Of a DNA stretch of 36,596 bases, positions 6,344 to 13,139 are shown piece by piece; position 1 is the first letter of the stretch; every line of letters starts with the position of its first letter. The position numbers were made by a program, and so were the translations under genes. Origin of the DNA: Gemmatimonadaceae bacterium (GTDB lineage Bacteria > Gemmatimonadota > Gemmatimonadetes > Gemmatimonadales > Gemmatimonadaceae); NCBI GenBank assembly GCA_011525845.1, contig WYBP01000010.1, forward strand, positions 1-36,596, written 5' to 3'. Below the pieces are notes generated by a model. That model was given only the letters and a program-made list of their open reading frames with translations, was not told where the DNA came from and made no database searches.

Positions 6344-6682
6344 GTGCGGCGAGCGGCGTGTCTCGCGGTCGGCGCGACGCTGACGGCAGCGTCGTGTGGA
6401 TCCATCACCGGACCCGGACTCGACATCCGGACGATGCATGTCGCGTCGACCCGCGTGACCTGCCAGGGATTCGTCGAGCAGACGTGCTACCAGGTGCGCG
6501 AAAGGCCCGACCAGCCCTGGGTGCTCCTCTACGAGGAGATCCGCGGGTTCCAGCACGAGGCCGGATTCGAGTACACGATCAGGGTCCTGCAGACACGCGT
6601 CCAGGACCCGCCAGCTGACGGGTCCAGCCTCGAGTTCCGGCTGCTGGCGGTGGTGCGGAAGGTCGCGGTCCCGCCGGCCTGA
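6344..6682 (+). CDS. DUF4377-domain lipoprotein
   Basis: From GTG 6344, six nt after GAGGTG, the protein is 112 residues long, with a lipobox at TAASC. ATG 6314 and GTG 6341 are in-frame alternatives, but ATG 6314 would translate the repeated leader. The mature part matches DUF4377: TCQGFVEQTCYQVRERPDQP, WVLLYEEIRGFQHEAGFEYT and EFRLLAVVRKV. DUF4377 occurs in small envelope lipoproteins, often beside or fused to HslJ-like domains. Its role is unknown. Likely periplasmic. The stop codon is inside GCCTGACGG. Confidence 0.8.
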   Translation: MRRAACLAVGATLTAASCGSITGPGLDIRTMHVASTRVTCQGFVEQTCYQVRERPDQPWVLLYEEIRGFQHEAGFEYTIRVLQTRVQDPPADGSSLEFRLLAVVRKVAVPPA

Positions 6683-6743
6683 CGGTGCGTGGCGACTGAC
6701 GGCCCGCCGCTGCATGTTAAGGGCGGCGCCCGGCGGCCCGGCC
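6677..6743 (+). repeat. attC-like spacer 7 with CATGTT hairpin
   Basis: GGCCTGACGGTGCGTGGCGAC overlaps the stop codon. It is followed by CCGCCGCTGCATGTTAAGGG and then CGGCGGCCC, which aligns at about 80% with the hairpin at 3417-3459. GTTAAGGGC can partly pair with GCCTGAC. Nearly 100 nt of further sequence without a recognisable signal lies before the next gene. Confidence 0.45.
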
Positions 6744-6840
6744 GCTGGGGATCGCTCGATCGGCCACCGCGCGCGCTGGCGATGGACCGCACCAGATCCC
6801 TCCCGGACACGGGAACCCCCGACATCACCCCTGGAGTCGC

Positions 6841-7368
6841 ATGCGAACTGCGCGCGTGTTGGTTCATCTGGCGGGCACCGTTCTGCTCCTGGCAGCGTGC
6901 CAGCCCACCGAGGACGCGAGGCAAGCCCTCGCCGCGGCGCAACTGGCCGAGGCGAACAAGGCCGTCGCGGCTCGGTTCTTCACCGAGGTATGGGGCGGCG
7001 GGTCCGAAGCCGTCGCGCAGGAGCTCCTCGGGGACTCGTACGTCGGTCACATGACCGGCGCACCCGCCCCGCTCGACCGCGAGGGGTGGCTCGGGTTCTT
7101 CCGGGAGTTCCGCGTCGCCTTCCCGGACGCGGCGTTCACGATCGAGGACATGGTCGCGGCCGGCGACCAGGTCGCGCTGCGCCTCACCATGCGAGGAACG
7201 CATCGCGGCGTGTTCAATGGCATCCCGCCGACGGGGCGGAGCGTGGTCGTGTCCGGCGTCAGCATCGAGCGCATCGTGGACGGGCGGATCGTGGAAGGCT
7301 GGGTCACGAACGATGCGCTGGGGATGCTGCAGCAGCTCGGCGTGCTGCCCGCACCGCCGGCACCATAG
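6841..7368 (+). CDS. SnoaL-like ester cyclase-type lipoprotein
   Basis: ATG 6841 follows CTGGAGTCGC. The 175-residue protein has a lipobox at LLAAC (about residue 20) and a SnoaL-like/NTF2-fold domain over residues 38-165: NKAVAARFFTEVWGGG, SYVGHM, FREFRVAFPDAAFTIEDMVA, then a GDQVALRLTMRGTHRG stretch, and ISIERIVDGRIVEGW-type strands. That order is typical of the ester-cyclase branch of the family. As a surface-anchored protein its substrate is unknown. A hairpin begins inside the stop codon. Confidence 0.88.
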   Translation: MRTARVLVHLAGTVLLLAACQPTEDARQALAAAQLAEANKAVAARFFTEVWGGGSEAVAQELLGDSYVGHMTGAPAPLDREGWLGFFREFRVAFPDAAFTIEDMVAAGDQVALRLTMRGTHRGVFNGIPPTGRSVVVSGVSIERIVDGRIVEGWVTNDALGMLQQLGVLPAPPAP

Positions 7369-7385
7369 CGCGGGACTCCCGCGCT
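7367..7385 (+). terminator. Perfect hairpin after the SnoaL lipoprotein gene
   Basis: AGCGCGGGA-C-TCCCGCGCT is a 9-bp perfect inverted repeat (practically a 7-bp stem with a 3-nt ACT loop), starting in the last two bases of the stop codon. There is no U-tract, so it is a weak terminator candidate or an mRNA 3'-end stabiliser. Confidence 0.4.
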
Positions 7386-7427
7386 CGGATCCACTCGCAT
7401 CAGGGGCATGAGGAGGGCAGAGACTAC

Positions 7428-7742
7428 ATGTTCATCCTTCACATCGAGCACGCGGTGCCGGACTTCGCGTCCTGGAAGCGCACGTTCGACGCCGACCCGG
7501 CGGGTCGGCAGGCCGCCGGGGTGCGTCGATTCCGCGTGCTGCGCCCCGTCGATGACGCGAACTTCGCCGTGGTGGACCTCGAGTTCGGCGAACGAGCCGG
7601 GGCCGAGGCGATGCTCGAGCGCCTCCGGCGGCTGTGGGGTCGCGTCGAGGGCACGCTGATCAGCGGACCGCGCGGTCGCATCCTCGAGGTGGTCGAGCAC
7701 GCCGAACTCGAGGGTGCGCGTGCCGCGACCTCCGGCGGTTGA
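7428..7742 (+). CDS. ABM-like (dimeric alpha/beta barrel) small protein
   Basis: ATG 7428 follows GGAGG, a rather long 14 nt upstream. The 104-residue cytoplasmic protein starts FILHIEHAVPDFASWKRTFD and continues GVRRFRVLRPVDDANFAVVD, LEFGERAGAEAML and a C-terminal strand ILEVVEH. This beta-alpha-beta pattern is that of small antibiotic-biosynthesis-monooxygenase/NIPSNAP-like dimeric barrels. No catalytic residues can be assigned. I recall very similar stand-alone proteins across soil bacteria, but none with a known reaction. Confidence 0.7.
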   Translation: MFILHIEHAVPDFASWKRTFDADPAGRQAAGVRRFRVLRPVDDANFAVVDLEFGERAGAEAMLERLRRLWGRVEGTLISGPRGRILEVVEHAELEGARAATSGG

Positions 7743-7779
7743 TGGGTCGTCGGCAGGACCAACCGGTGCGTCCGGGCCC

Positions 7780-8115
7780 GTGTCAGTCCCGGCCGGGGTG
7801 CGGATCGCATCCGCCGTGTGCTGGCTGGTCGGCGTCCTCACGCTCCTGGCCGCCTTCGCGATCGGCGTTCCGGCGATCGACGGCGGCGCCCTCTCCTACA
7901 TCCCGCTGGGCTTCGGACTCGCCGCCGGCCTGATGGTGTGCGCTGCCGCCATGCTCATCCGCCGGCGGCGGCGCGCGGGGGTGCTCCTGCTCGCGGTCGC
8001 CTGGGCGCTGCCGGCCGCGATGGGACTCCTGACGACCGGTGCGGCACGTGGGGGCCAGTACCTGCTCTTCGGCGCGCTGCTCCTGACGCTCGCGAACTGG
8101 AGGCATCTGCGTTGA
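7780..8115 (+). CDS. Small integral membrane protein, hypothetical
   Basis: Four hydrophobic segments fill the 111-residue product (SAVCWLVGVLTLLAAFAIGV, LGFGLAAGLMVCAAAMLI, GVLLLAVAWALPAAMGLL and YLLFGALLLTLANW), separated by Arg-rich loops. The start is uncertain: GTG 7780 and GTG 7798 are both in frame and neither has a convincing ribosome-binding site. A start upstream at GTG 7714 would overlap the preceding gene by 29 nt. No family recognised. Confidence 0.6.
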   Translation: MSVPAGVRIASAVCWLVGVLTLLAAFAIGVPAIDGGALSYIPLGFGLAAGLMVCAAAMLIRRRRRAGVLLLAVAWALPAAMGLLTTGAARGGQYLLFGALLLTLANWRHLR

Positions 8116-8167
8116 GGCGGGTCGTTCGCGCGCACCCCGGGTCTGCGCAGGTGCGCGAGGGCGTTCC

Positions 8168-8380
8168 ATGCCGGGTGGGCGGTCTCGGCTTCGCCCCGCG
8201 CTCGCGAGCGCGGCGGACGTGTGGGCAGGCGTCGTCGTCGAGGCGGTGGAGGTGGACCCGGCGGCGAGGGACTTCCAGGTGGAGATACGCCTGACCTCCG
8301 CATGGGACGAGGAGCTCACCCTCGGCCTGCGGTCGGACGACCGGGGGCTCATCGAACCGTGCAGGAACGTCGGCCCGTGA
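8168..8380 (+). CDS. Hypothetical short ORF ending in an attC-like core
   Basis: A 70-codon frame from ATG 8168. Residues 18-55 (VWAGVVVEAVEVDPAARDFQ, VEIRLTSAWDEELTLGL) alternate like beta strands of a real protein, but no family is recognised and the start lacks a clear ribosome-binding site. The last codons lie in AACGTCGGCCCGTGACC (8366-8382), the same block that closes spacer 1, with the stop TGA inside. It may be a small cassette gene or a truncated one. Confidence 0.35.
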   Translation: MPGGRSRLRPALASAADVWAGVVVEAVEVDPAARDFQVEIRLTSAWDEELTLGLRSDDRGLIEPCRNVGP

Positions 8381-8451
8381 CCGGGGAGCCGCGCGGCGAC
8401 CGGGACGCAGGGTCGCGGAAGCAGCGGTCAGGCAGCCCGACCAGTGGCGAG

Positions 8452-9129
8452 ATGCGCATGGAATCCCCCGAACATTACCTGGCGATCCCGAAGCGTGGAT
8501 CCGGACCCGGCGTGCTCGTGCTCCATTCGTGGTGGGGCCTCAACGCGTTCTTCCGCGGCGTCTGCGATCGCCTTGCATCCAAGGGGTTCGTGGCGCTGGC
8601 ACCGGACCTGTACGACGGCAAGGTGGCGGCGACCGCGCAGGCTGCGCGCGCCCTGCGCGCCGCCTCGAGCGGGAGGCGGCGGGAGCCGATCTACAAGTTC
8701 CTCATCCGGAAGATCGAGCACCTGCGGCAGCACGAGGCGGTCTCGAGCGGCGAGCTCGGCCAGATCGGCTTCTCGATGGGCGGTCACTGGGCCTGCTGGC
8801 TCGCCCAGCGGCCGGAGCTTCCGATCGTGGCGACCGTCAGCTTCTACGCGCTCCGGAGCGGAGACTACTCGCGGACGCGCTCGGCCTTCCTCTGCCATCT
8901 GGCTGAGGAGGATCCATGGGTCTCGGCGCCCGTGACCAGGAAGCTCACCCGGCACCTGGAAGCCGTGGGAGCCCCGGCCACCTTCCATCGGTATCCCGGG
9001 ACCGGGCACTGGTTCTTCGAATCGGACCGCGAAGAGGCGTTCGAGCCGGGAGCGGCCGCTCTCGCGTGGACGCGCACGGTCGCGTTCCTCAGGGATCGCC
9101 TGCGGCACCGAACGGGACGTGGACGATGA
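8452..9129 (+). CDS. Dienelactone hydrolase-family alpha/beta hydrolase
   Basis: The 225-residue cytoplasmic protein follows the dienelactone hydrolase fold: GPGVLVLHSWWGLNAFFRGV (about residues 18-37), CDRLASKGFVALAPDLYDG, a nucleophile elbow IGFSMGG, the acid in LAEEDPWVS, and the His in YPGTGHWFFESDR. The nucleophile is Ser where classical dienelactone hydrolase has Cys, which fits a large actinobacterial and Gemmatimonadota clade of uncharacterised hydrolases, so the substrate is not necessarily a dienelactone. ATG 8452 or ATG 8458 could be the start; neither has a strong ribosome-binding site. Confidence 0.9.
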   Translation: MRMESPEHYLAIPKRGSGPGVLVLHSWWGLNAFFRGVCDRLASKGFVALAPDLYDGKVAATAQAARALRAASSGRRREPIYKFLIRKIEHLRQHEAVSSGELGQIGFSMGGHWACWLAQRPELPIVATVSFYALRSGDYSRTRSAFLCHLAEEDPWVSAPVTRKLTRHLEAVGAPATFHRYPGTGHWFFESDREEAFEPGAAALAWTRTVAFLRDRLRHRTGRGR

Positions 9130-9171
9130 AAGACGCCACGCGGGTCGGGGGATGGCGCGTCGGCGGCCCGC

Positions 9172-9182
9172 CCTTATCGTAG
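9172..9182 (+). promoter_or_regulatory. Candidate promoter box CCTTATCGTAG, copy 1
   Basis: CCTTATCGTAG lies about 40 nt upstream of the start at 9221. The same 11 bases recur at 27965-27975, about 54 nt upstream of another gene, in a window where AT-containing words are rare. A -10-type element is the simplest reading. No consensus -35 is obvious. Confidence 0.3.
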
Positions 9183-9220
9183 AGGGCGCGTCATGGCGTC
9201 GGGCACCGACCGGAGCGACA

Positions 9221-9697
9221 ATGAGAATCCTCCTCTTATGTTTGGGCGCAGTCGTCCTCGGATCACCGCTGGAGGCGCAGAAGTCCAAGCGACGGTGCAG
9301 CGGCACCGCGGTCGACTCCCTCGCGCCCGGGGAGCGGGTCTATCGCGACTGCGAGGTCGATCGCGTCGCGAAGCCGCGGGGCGATATCCCGCGGCCGCAG
9401 TGGACACCCACCTCGACGCCCACCAGCGTCCCGATGTGCTACCGGGCCGAGTTCGAGTTCGTCGTCGACACGCTCGGCGTGCCGGAGGCCGCGACGATCC
9501 GGCGCGTATCCTCGTCGGACGCGAGCTTCGAGCTCGCCGTGCGTGAGCAGATCGATCGCATGCGGTACGAGCCGGCACAGCTCGATGGGCGACGGGTGCG
9601 GCAGCTGGTCGTCCACCAATCGAAGGTGGCCGTGGCCAGGGTGGTGAGCTCGTCGCCGAGTGGATCCCCGCCGCGGATGCGGGCACCGATGTGCTAG
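9221..9697 (+). CDS. Secreted TonB C-terminal-like domain protein
   Basis: ATG 9221 follows CGGAGCGACA. The 158-residue product has a signal peptide (LLLCLGAVVLGSPLEAQ, cleavage at about residue 20). Residues 60-145 resemble a compact TonB-C domain: MCYRAEFEFVVDTLGVPEAA, TIRRVSSSDASFELAVREQI and MRYEPAQLDGRRVRQLV. As at 2707, there is no membrane anchor. The beta-alpha-beta layout and the V.DT.G.PE...I pattern support the assignment, although the YP start motif is lost. Likely periplasmic. Confidence 0.7.
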   Translation: MRILLLCLGAVVLGSPLEAQKSKRRCSGTAVDSLAPGERVYRDCEVDRVAKPRGDIPRPQWTPTSTPTSVPMCYRAEFEFVVDTLGVPEAATIRRVSSSDASFELAVREQIDRMRYEPAQLDGRRVRQLVVHQSKVAVARVVSSSPSGSPPRMRAPMC

Positions 9698-9717
9698 GTG
9701 GAGCACAGGGAGAGGGG

Positions 9718-10188
9718 ATGGCCGCGGCGGCCGCGGTGCGGATGCTGGCCCTCGGTGGGGCGCTGGTCGCCACCGTCCTGTCGGCGGGGAGCTGCTACGT
9801 CGCGCGCGCAGCGCCACCCGGCGGTGTCGAACCCGCTTCGCGGATCCGGCTCGAGTCGCGTGCGGGCCTGATGCTCCACGAGCGGCGCGCGGACGGCACG
9901 GTCTCTCCGGTCGGATGTCGGGTCAACGTCGTCGACGGTACGCTCGTCGAGGTACAGTCGCGCTCATTCCTGCTCGAGCGGGTAGTCGTCCGGCGCCCGC
10001 GGCGTGCGGGTCCGGGGTGTGACGCACCCGCCCACGCGCAGTACCTCGCGGTCGACGCACCGGATATCCGGGTGTCGAGGGTCCAGATCAGCGACGGTCG
10101 GACCATTCTTGCGATCCTGGGCACCCCGATCCTGCTGCTGGCCCTCCTGCTCGTCGTCGACTGCACGAGTCCCGATGGCTGCTTCTAG
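9718..10188 (+). CDS. Lipoprotein with C-terminal hydrophobic tail, hypothetical
   Basis: ATG 9718 follows GGGAGAGGGG. The 156-residue protein has a lipobox (VLSAGSC, about residue 25), a domain of about 90 residues with no recognised family, and a second hydrophobic stretch near the C-terminus (TILAILGTPILLLALLLVVD, about residues 129-148) followed by CTSPDGCF. It is probably anchored at both ends in the envelope. The downstream protease gene starts 22 nt after its stop codon, so the two may be co-transcribed. Confidence 0.65.
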   Translation: MAAAAAVRMLALGGALVATVLSAGSCYVARAAPPGGVEPASRIRLESRAGLMLHERRADGTVSPVGCRVNVVDGTLVEVQSRSFLLERVVVRRPRRAGPGCDAPAHAQYLAVDAPDIRVSRVQISDGRTILAILGTPILLLALLLVVDCTSPDGCF

Positions 10189-10210
10189 GCCTCCGTCGGC
10201 GCGCGGCGTG

Positions 10211-11407
10211 ATGCTTCGATGGACGGCCACGCTCGTCGCGCTGCTGCTCCCGGTCGTCGCCGCGCACGCGCAGCGCGGCGGCGCGGCCGCCACCGACATC
10301 TGGACCGACCGCGATACCATCATCGGCTCCGGCGGTCCCACCGGCGCCGTGCGCATCGCGATCTGGGACAGCGGGGTCGACACGACGCTCTTCGCCTCCC
10401 GCCTGGCGCGCGACGCGCGCGGGCGGATCCTCGTCCGGGGCTACGATGCGCACAAGCGCCGCCAGGACACGCCCATGGCGCTCCTCCCTCCGGCCGTCCT
10501 CGCACGGGCGGACGAGCTGAACCGCGTGATCCTCGCCTACGACGACCTCGAGAGCGGCCTGACGTCCGAGCACGTGAGCTGGCTCGAGGAACGCCGCCGT
10601 GCGCTGACCCCGGGCGAGGAACGCGAGTTCGACGACGCCATCGATCGGTGGTCCGGGTACAGCCACGGCACGGGAGTCGCGGACATCGCACTCGCCGGTC
10701 TCGCGCGGGCCGAGATCGTGATCGCACGCATGGAGTGGTGGGCCGGGTCGCCTCCGGTGCCATGCTGGACCCGTGAGCTCGCCGTGCGCGAGGCGGAGTC
10801 CATCCGCGACCTCCTCGCGTACCTGGTGGAGTCCGGCGCCCGCGTCGTCAACATGTCGTGGGGCCGGGCGGAGCGGGGGTACCTGCGGAACATGGAGGAG
10901 TGCGCCCCCGGGATGCCGCTGGACGAGCGGCAGTCGCTCGCGCGCTTCACGGTGGACACCATCCGCGCGGTGCTGCAGGCGGGGATGCGCGCGGCGCCCC
11001 GGGTGCTCTTCGTGGGCGCGGCGGGGAACGCGGGGACGTCGGTCGAGACGGCGAACCCGGCGACCCGGTTCGAGGCGCCGAACTTCCTGCTGGTCGGCGC
11101 GGTCGACCGCGCCGGCGCGCGGGCGCCGTACACGAACGTCGGACCCGAGGTGTCCCTGTACGCGAACGGTGAGCGGGTCCCGGCGCGACTGCCGGGCGGG
11201 ATGCCCTCGTTCCCCACGGGGACGTCCATGGCCACGCCGAACGTGAGCAACGCCGCGGCCAAGATGCTGGCCGTGAACCCGGCCTTGACGGGCGCCGAGC
11301 TCCGGGCGCTGCTCCTCGGCACCTCGGACCGGAATGCGACTGGGGATCGACTCATCCACACCCGTCGCGCCGTGGCGGCGGCCCGCGCGGCGATGGGGGT
11401 GCGATGA
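10211..11407 (+). CDS. Secreted subtilisin-like (S8) serine protease
   Basis: The 398-residue protein has a signal peptide ending near AHAQ (about residue 18). The catalytic triad is visible: D53 in IWDSGVD, H152 in YSHGTGVADIA and S339 in GTSMATPNVSNAAA, with oxyanion N273 in GAAGNAG. The Asp-to-His distance is about 99 residues, against some 30-40 in subtilisin, because of a long charged helical insertion (roughly residues 60-150). No I9 propeptide is evident. ATG 10211 (or GTG 10208) gives the signal peptide. The stop codon is followed one base later by a new attC-like spacer. Confidence 0.9.
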   Translation: MLRWTATLVALLLPVVAAHAQRGGAAATDIWTDRDTIIGSGGPTGAVRIAIWDSGVDTTLFASRLARDARGRILVRGYDAHKRRQDTPMALLPPAVLARADELNRVILAYDDLESGLTSEHVSWLEERRRALTPGEEREFDDAIDRWSGYSHGTGVADIALAGLARAEIVIARMEWWAGSPPVPCWTRELAVREAESIRDLLAYLVESGARVVNMSWGRAERGYLRNMEECAPGMPLDERQSLARFTVDTIRAVLQAGMRAAPRVLFVGAAGNAGTSVETANPATRFEAPNFLLVGAVDRAGARAPYTNVGPEVSLYANGERVPARLPGGMPSFPTGTSMATPNVSNAAAKMLAVNPALTGAELRALLLGTSDRNATGDRLIHTRRAVAAARAAMGVR

Positions 11408-11473
11408 GCCTGACGCCGCCGCAGATTACCGCAGCAGCCACCGCAGCAGCCACCGCAGCAGCGGACGTCGGGC
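11408..11473 (+). repeat. attC-like palindromic spacer 8, with 12-bp triplication
   Basis: GCCTGACG (11408-11415) pairs over all eight positions with CGTCGGGC (11466-11473), one G-T included, giving a 66-nt element directly after the protease stop codon. GCCGCCGCAG follows the left arm as in the other spacers. The interior contains three tandem 12-mers, CCGCAGCAGCCA twice (11429-11452) and CCGCAGCAGCGG (11453-11464). This is the last element of the type seen. Confidence 0.55.
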
Positions 11474-11518
11474 CGATGACGCCTCCGATCACGCGCCAGC
11501 TCCCCAGGACCCGTGCCG

Positions 11519-11905
11519 ATGAGCGCTGAAGAGAGACTCCGAGAACATCCCAGGGATCGACTGGCACCGCCGGTGCAGCACATCGCCATCCGCGAGGCCG
11601 TCGCGCAACTGCGTGCGGAACCGCACCCCCCGGTGTCCGGACATCGACAGGTCACGCTCGTGAAGCGCGGTCCGTTCACCCTGATGCTCTTCCTGTTCGA
11701 GCCGGGAGGATCGCTCAAGGAGCACAGCGCGGAGGGGGAGGTCTCGATCCAGGTGCTCTCGGGCCGACTCGAGGTGACGGTGGACGACCAGGCGTACCGC
11801 ATGGGCGCGGGCGAGCTGATCTCGCTCGCACCGGGGCAGCCGCATGCGGTGCGTGGCCTCGAGGCGAGCGAGATGCTCCTCACCGTCTGCCAGACCCAGA
11901 CGTAA
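11519..11905 (+). CDS. Cupin-domain protein
   Basis: A 128-residue cytoplasmic protein with a single cupin barrel: FLFEPGGSLKEHSAEGEVSI (motif 1 region; metal ligands probably the His in KEHS and Glu in EGE), VLSGRLEVTVDDQAYRMGAG, and ISLAPGQPHAVRGLEAS (motif 2, His in QPHAV). The substrate cannot be inferred, and small single-domain cupins may be isomerases, dioxygenases or sensors. ATG 11519 lies nine nt after AGGA; GTG 11513 is an alternative. The lipoprotein gene 37 nt downstream is probably in the same transcript. Confidence 0.88.
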   Translation: MSAEERLREHPRDRLAPPVQHIAIREAVAQLRAEPHPPVSGHRQVTLVKRGPFTLMLFLFEPGGSLKEHSAEGEVSIQVLSGRLEVTVDDQAYRMGAGELISLAPGQPHAVRGLEASEMLLTVCQTQT

Positions 11906-11942
11906 CGCGTACGAGCAGGATCCCCAACATGGAGGACCCGTG

Positions 11943-12752
11943 GTGAATCGCACTGCCCGATGGTTCGTGTCGATCGCCCTGCTGTCCTCCTCGTGCCACA
12001 CCGTCGGCGGCGGGCCGATGCGGATCGTCGCGACCGATGCCGGGCTCGAGGCGCCCGCCACGATGCGCGTGGGCCTGCGCCACATCGTGTTCGAGAATCA
12101 TGGCGCGGAGATACACGAGGCCATGCTGGTGAGGCTGCCGGCGGGGATGGACGCCGAGAGGTTCGCGGCACTGGTGAACGATGGGGTGCTCTTCCCGGAG
12201 GGCGCGCAGGACTACTCGGGTCCGGGTCTCCTCGCCGGCGGGGAGGCCATGGAGTTGTGGCTGACGCTCGACCCGGGCGACTACGTGCTGATCTGCTGGC
12301 ACCACATGCGCGATCCCGTCCGCGGCTTCTCCGTGCCTGCGGGGGCGCGAGAGGATGACGTCCCGCCCAGGGAGGACGCCGTGCTCTCGCTCCGTGACTT
12401 CCGGTTCGAGCTGAGCGGAGCGCTGCGCGCCGGTGAACGGGTCATCAAGGTCGAGGCACACGGTCCCACGATCCACGAGGCCGACATCTTCCGGCTGCTG
12501 CCCGGGCGCACCGCGGGCGACGTGCAGCGCTGGTACAAGGACGACCTCGGCGGTGCGCCGCCGGCGGACGCGCTGGGCGGCGTGCTCGACAGCCATGACA
12601 CCGGACGGGTGGTCTGGCTGCGCCGGAACTTCACCCCGGGTCGCTACGTGTTACACTGTGGCATCCCACTCGATCAGCAGGCGAAGTCGGGCGAGTCCGC
12701 GGGGCTCCATGCCGATGCCGGCATGGTCCTGACGTTCGACATCGACCCCTAG
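11943..12752 (+). CDS. Lipoprotein with two cupredoxin-like repeats
   Basis: GTG 11943 lies seven nt after GGAGG. The 269-residue protein has a lipobox (LLSSSC, about residue 18) and two related halves. In the first, LRHIVFENHGAEIHEAMLVR and GDYVLICWHH; in the second, RVIKVEAHGPTIHEADIFRL and GRYVLHCGIP. This is the beta-sandwich layout of plastocyanin-like domains, with His in IHEA and Cys-x-x-His-type ligands partly kept (CWHH in the first, Cys only in the second). The two domains look like an internal duplication. It may be a periplasmic copper or electron carrier, but the ligand set is incomplete in the second half. Confidence 0.7.
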   Translation: MNRTARWFVSIALLSSSCHTVGGGPMRIVATDAGLEAPATMRVGLRHIVFENHGAEIHEAMLVRLPAGMDAERFAALVNDGVLFPEGAQDYSGPGLLAGGEAMELWLTLDPGDYVLICWHHMRDPVRGFSVPAGAREDDVPPREDAVLSLRDFRFELSGALRAGERVIKVEAHGPTIHEADIFRLLPGRTAGDVQRWYKDDLGGAPPADALGGVLDSHDTGRVVWLRRNFTPGRYVLHCGIPLDQQAKSGESAGLHADAGMVLTFDIDP

Positions 12753-12804
12753 GTGCGGCGGCTTGTCGTCGCTGCGTCGGCGCCCCCATCACGGAGCGAG
12801 CCCC

Positions 12805-13092
12805 ATGGATCCCTTTCGCGTACTGCTCATCGGCGGCATCGTCGTCGGCGTCACCCTCTTCGGCGGCGTGATCCTCAACATGCTTCGCGCGGCGATGCGG
12901 CGGACCCAGGACGCGTCGCTGCGACCGGCGGACGGGTCGTACGAGGCGCGGCTCGAACGGATCGAGACCGCCGTGGAGGCGATCGCGCTCGAGGTCGAGC
13001 GGATCGGCGAGATGCAGCGCTTCAGTGCCAAGGCGGACGCGGCGCGGCTGGAGCGGCCACGCGCCGTCGAGCGCCCGGTCACGCCGCACTAG
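12805..13092 (+). CDS. Single-pass membrane protein with cytoplasmic coiled coil
   Basis: ATG 12805 follows GGAG. The 95-residue product has one N-terminal membrane helix (FRVLLIGGIVVGVTLFGGVI, residues 4-23) and a charged helical region (about 45-80, YEARLERIETAVEAIALEVE) with heptad-like spacing. The architecture is the same as the gene at 25275. Such proteins are common in Gemmatimonadota and have no known function. Confidence 0.65.
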   Translation: MDPFRVLLIGGIVVGVTLFGGVILNMLRAAMRRTQDASLRPADGSYEARLERIETAVEAIALEVERIGEMQRFSAKADAARLERPRAVERPVTPH

Positions 13093-13139
13093 TCCCCACC
13101 GCACGCACCGGGGCGATCCTCACTCTCTGGTGGCCTGAC

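Noticed and set aside
10537-12171. Long minus-strand frame opposite the subtilase and cupin
   Set aside because: It has no ribosome-binding site or domain. The + strand genes carry complete catalytic motifs.
13093-13139. A SAM riboswitch before mmuM
   Set aside because: The gap is only 47 nt and shows no SAM-I/II core.
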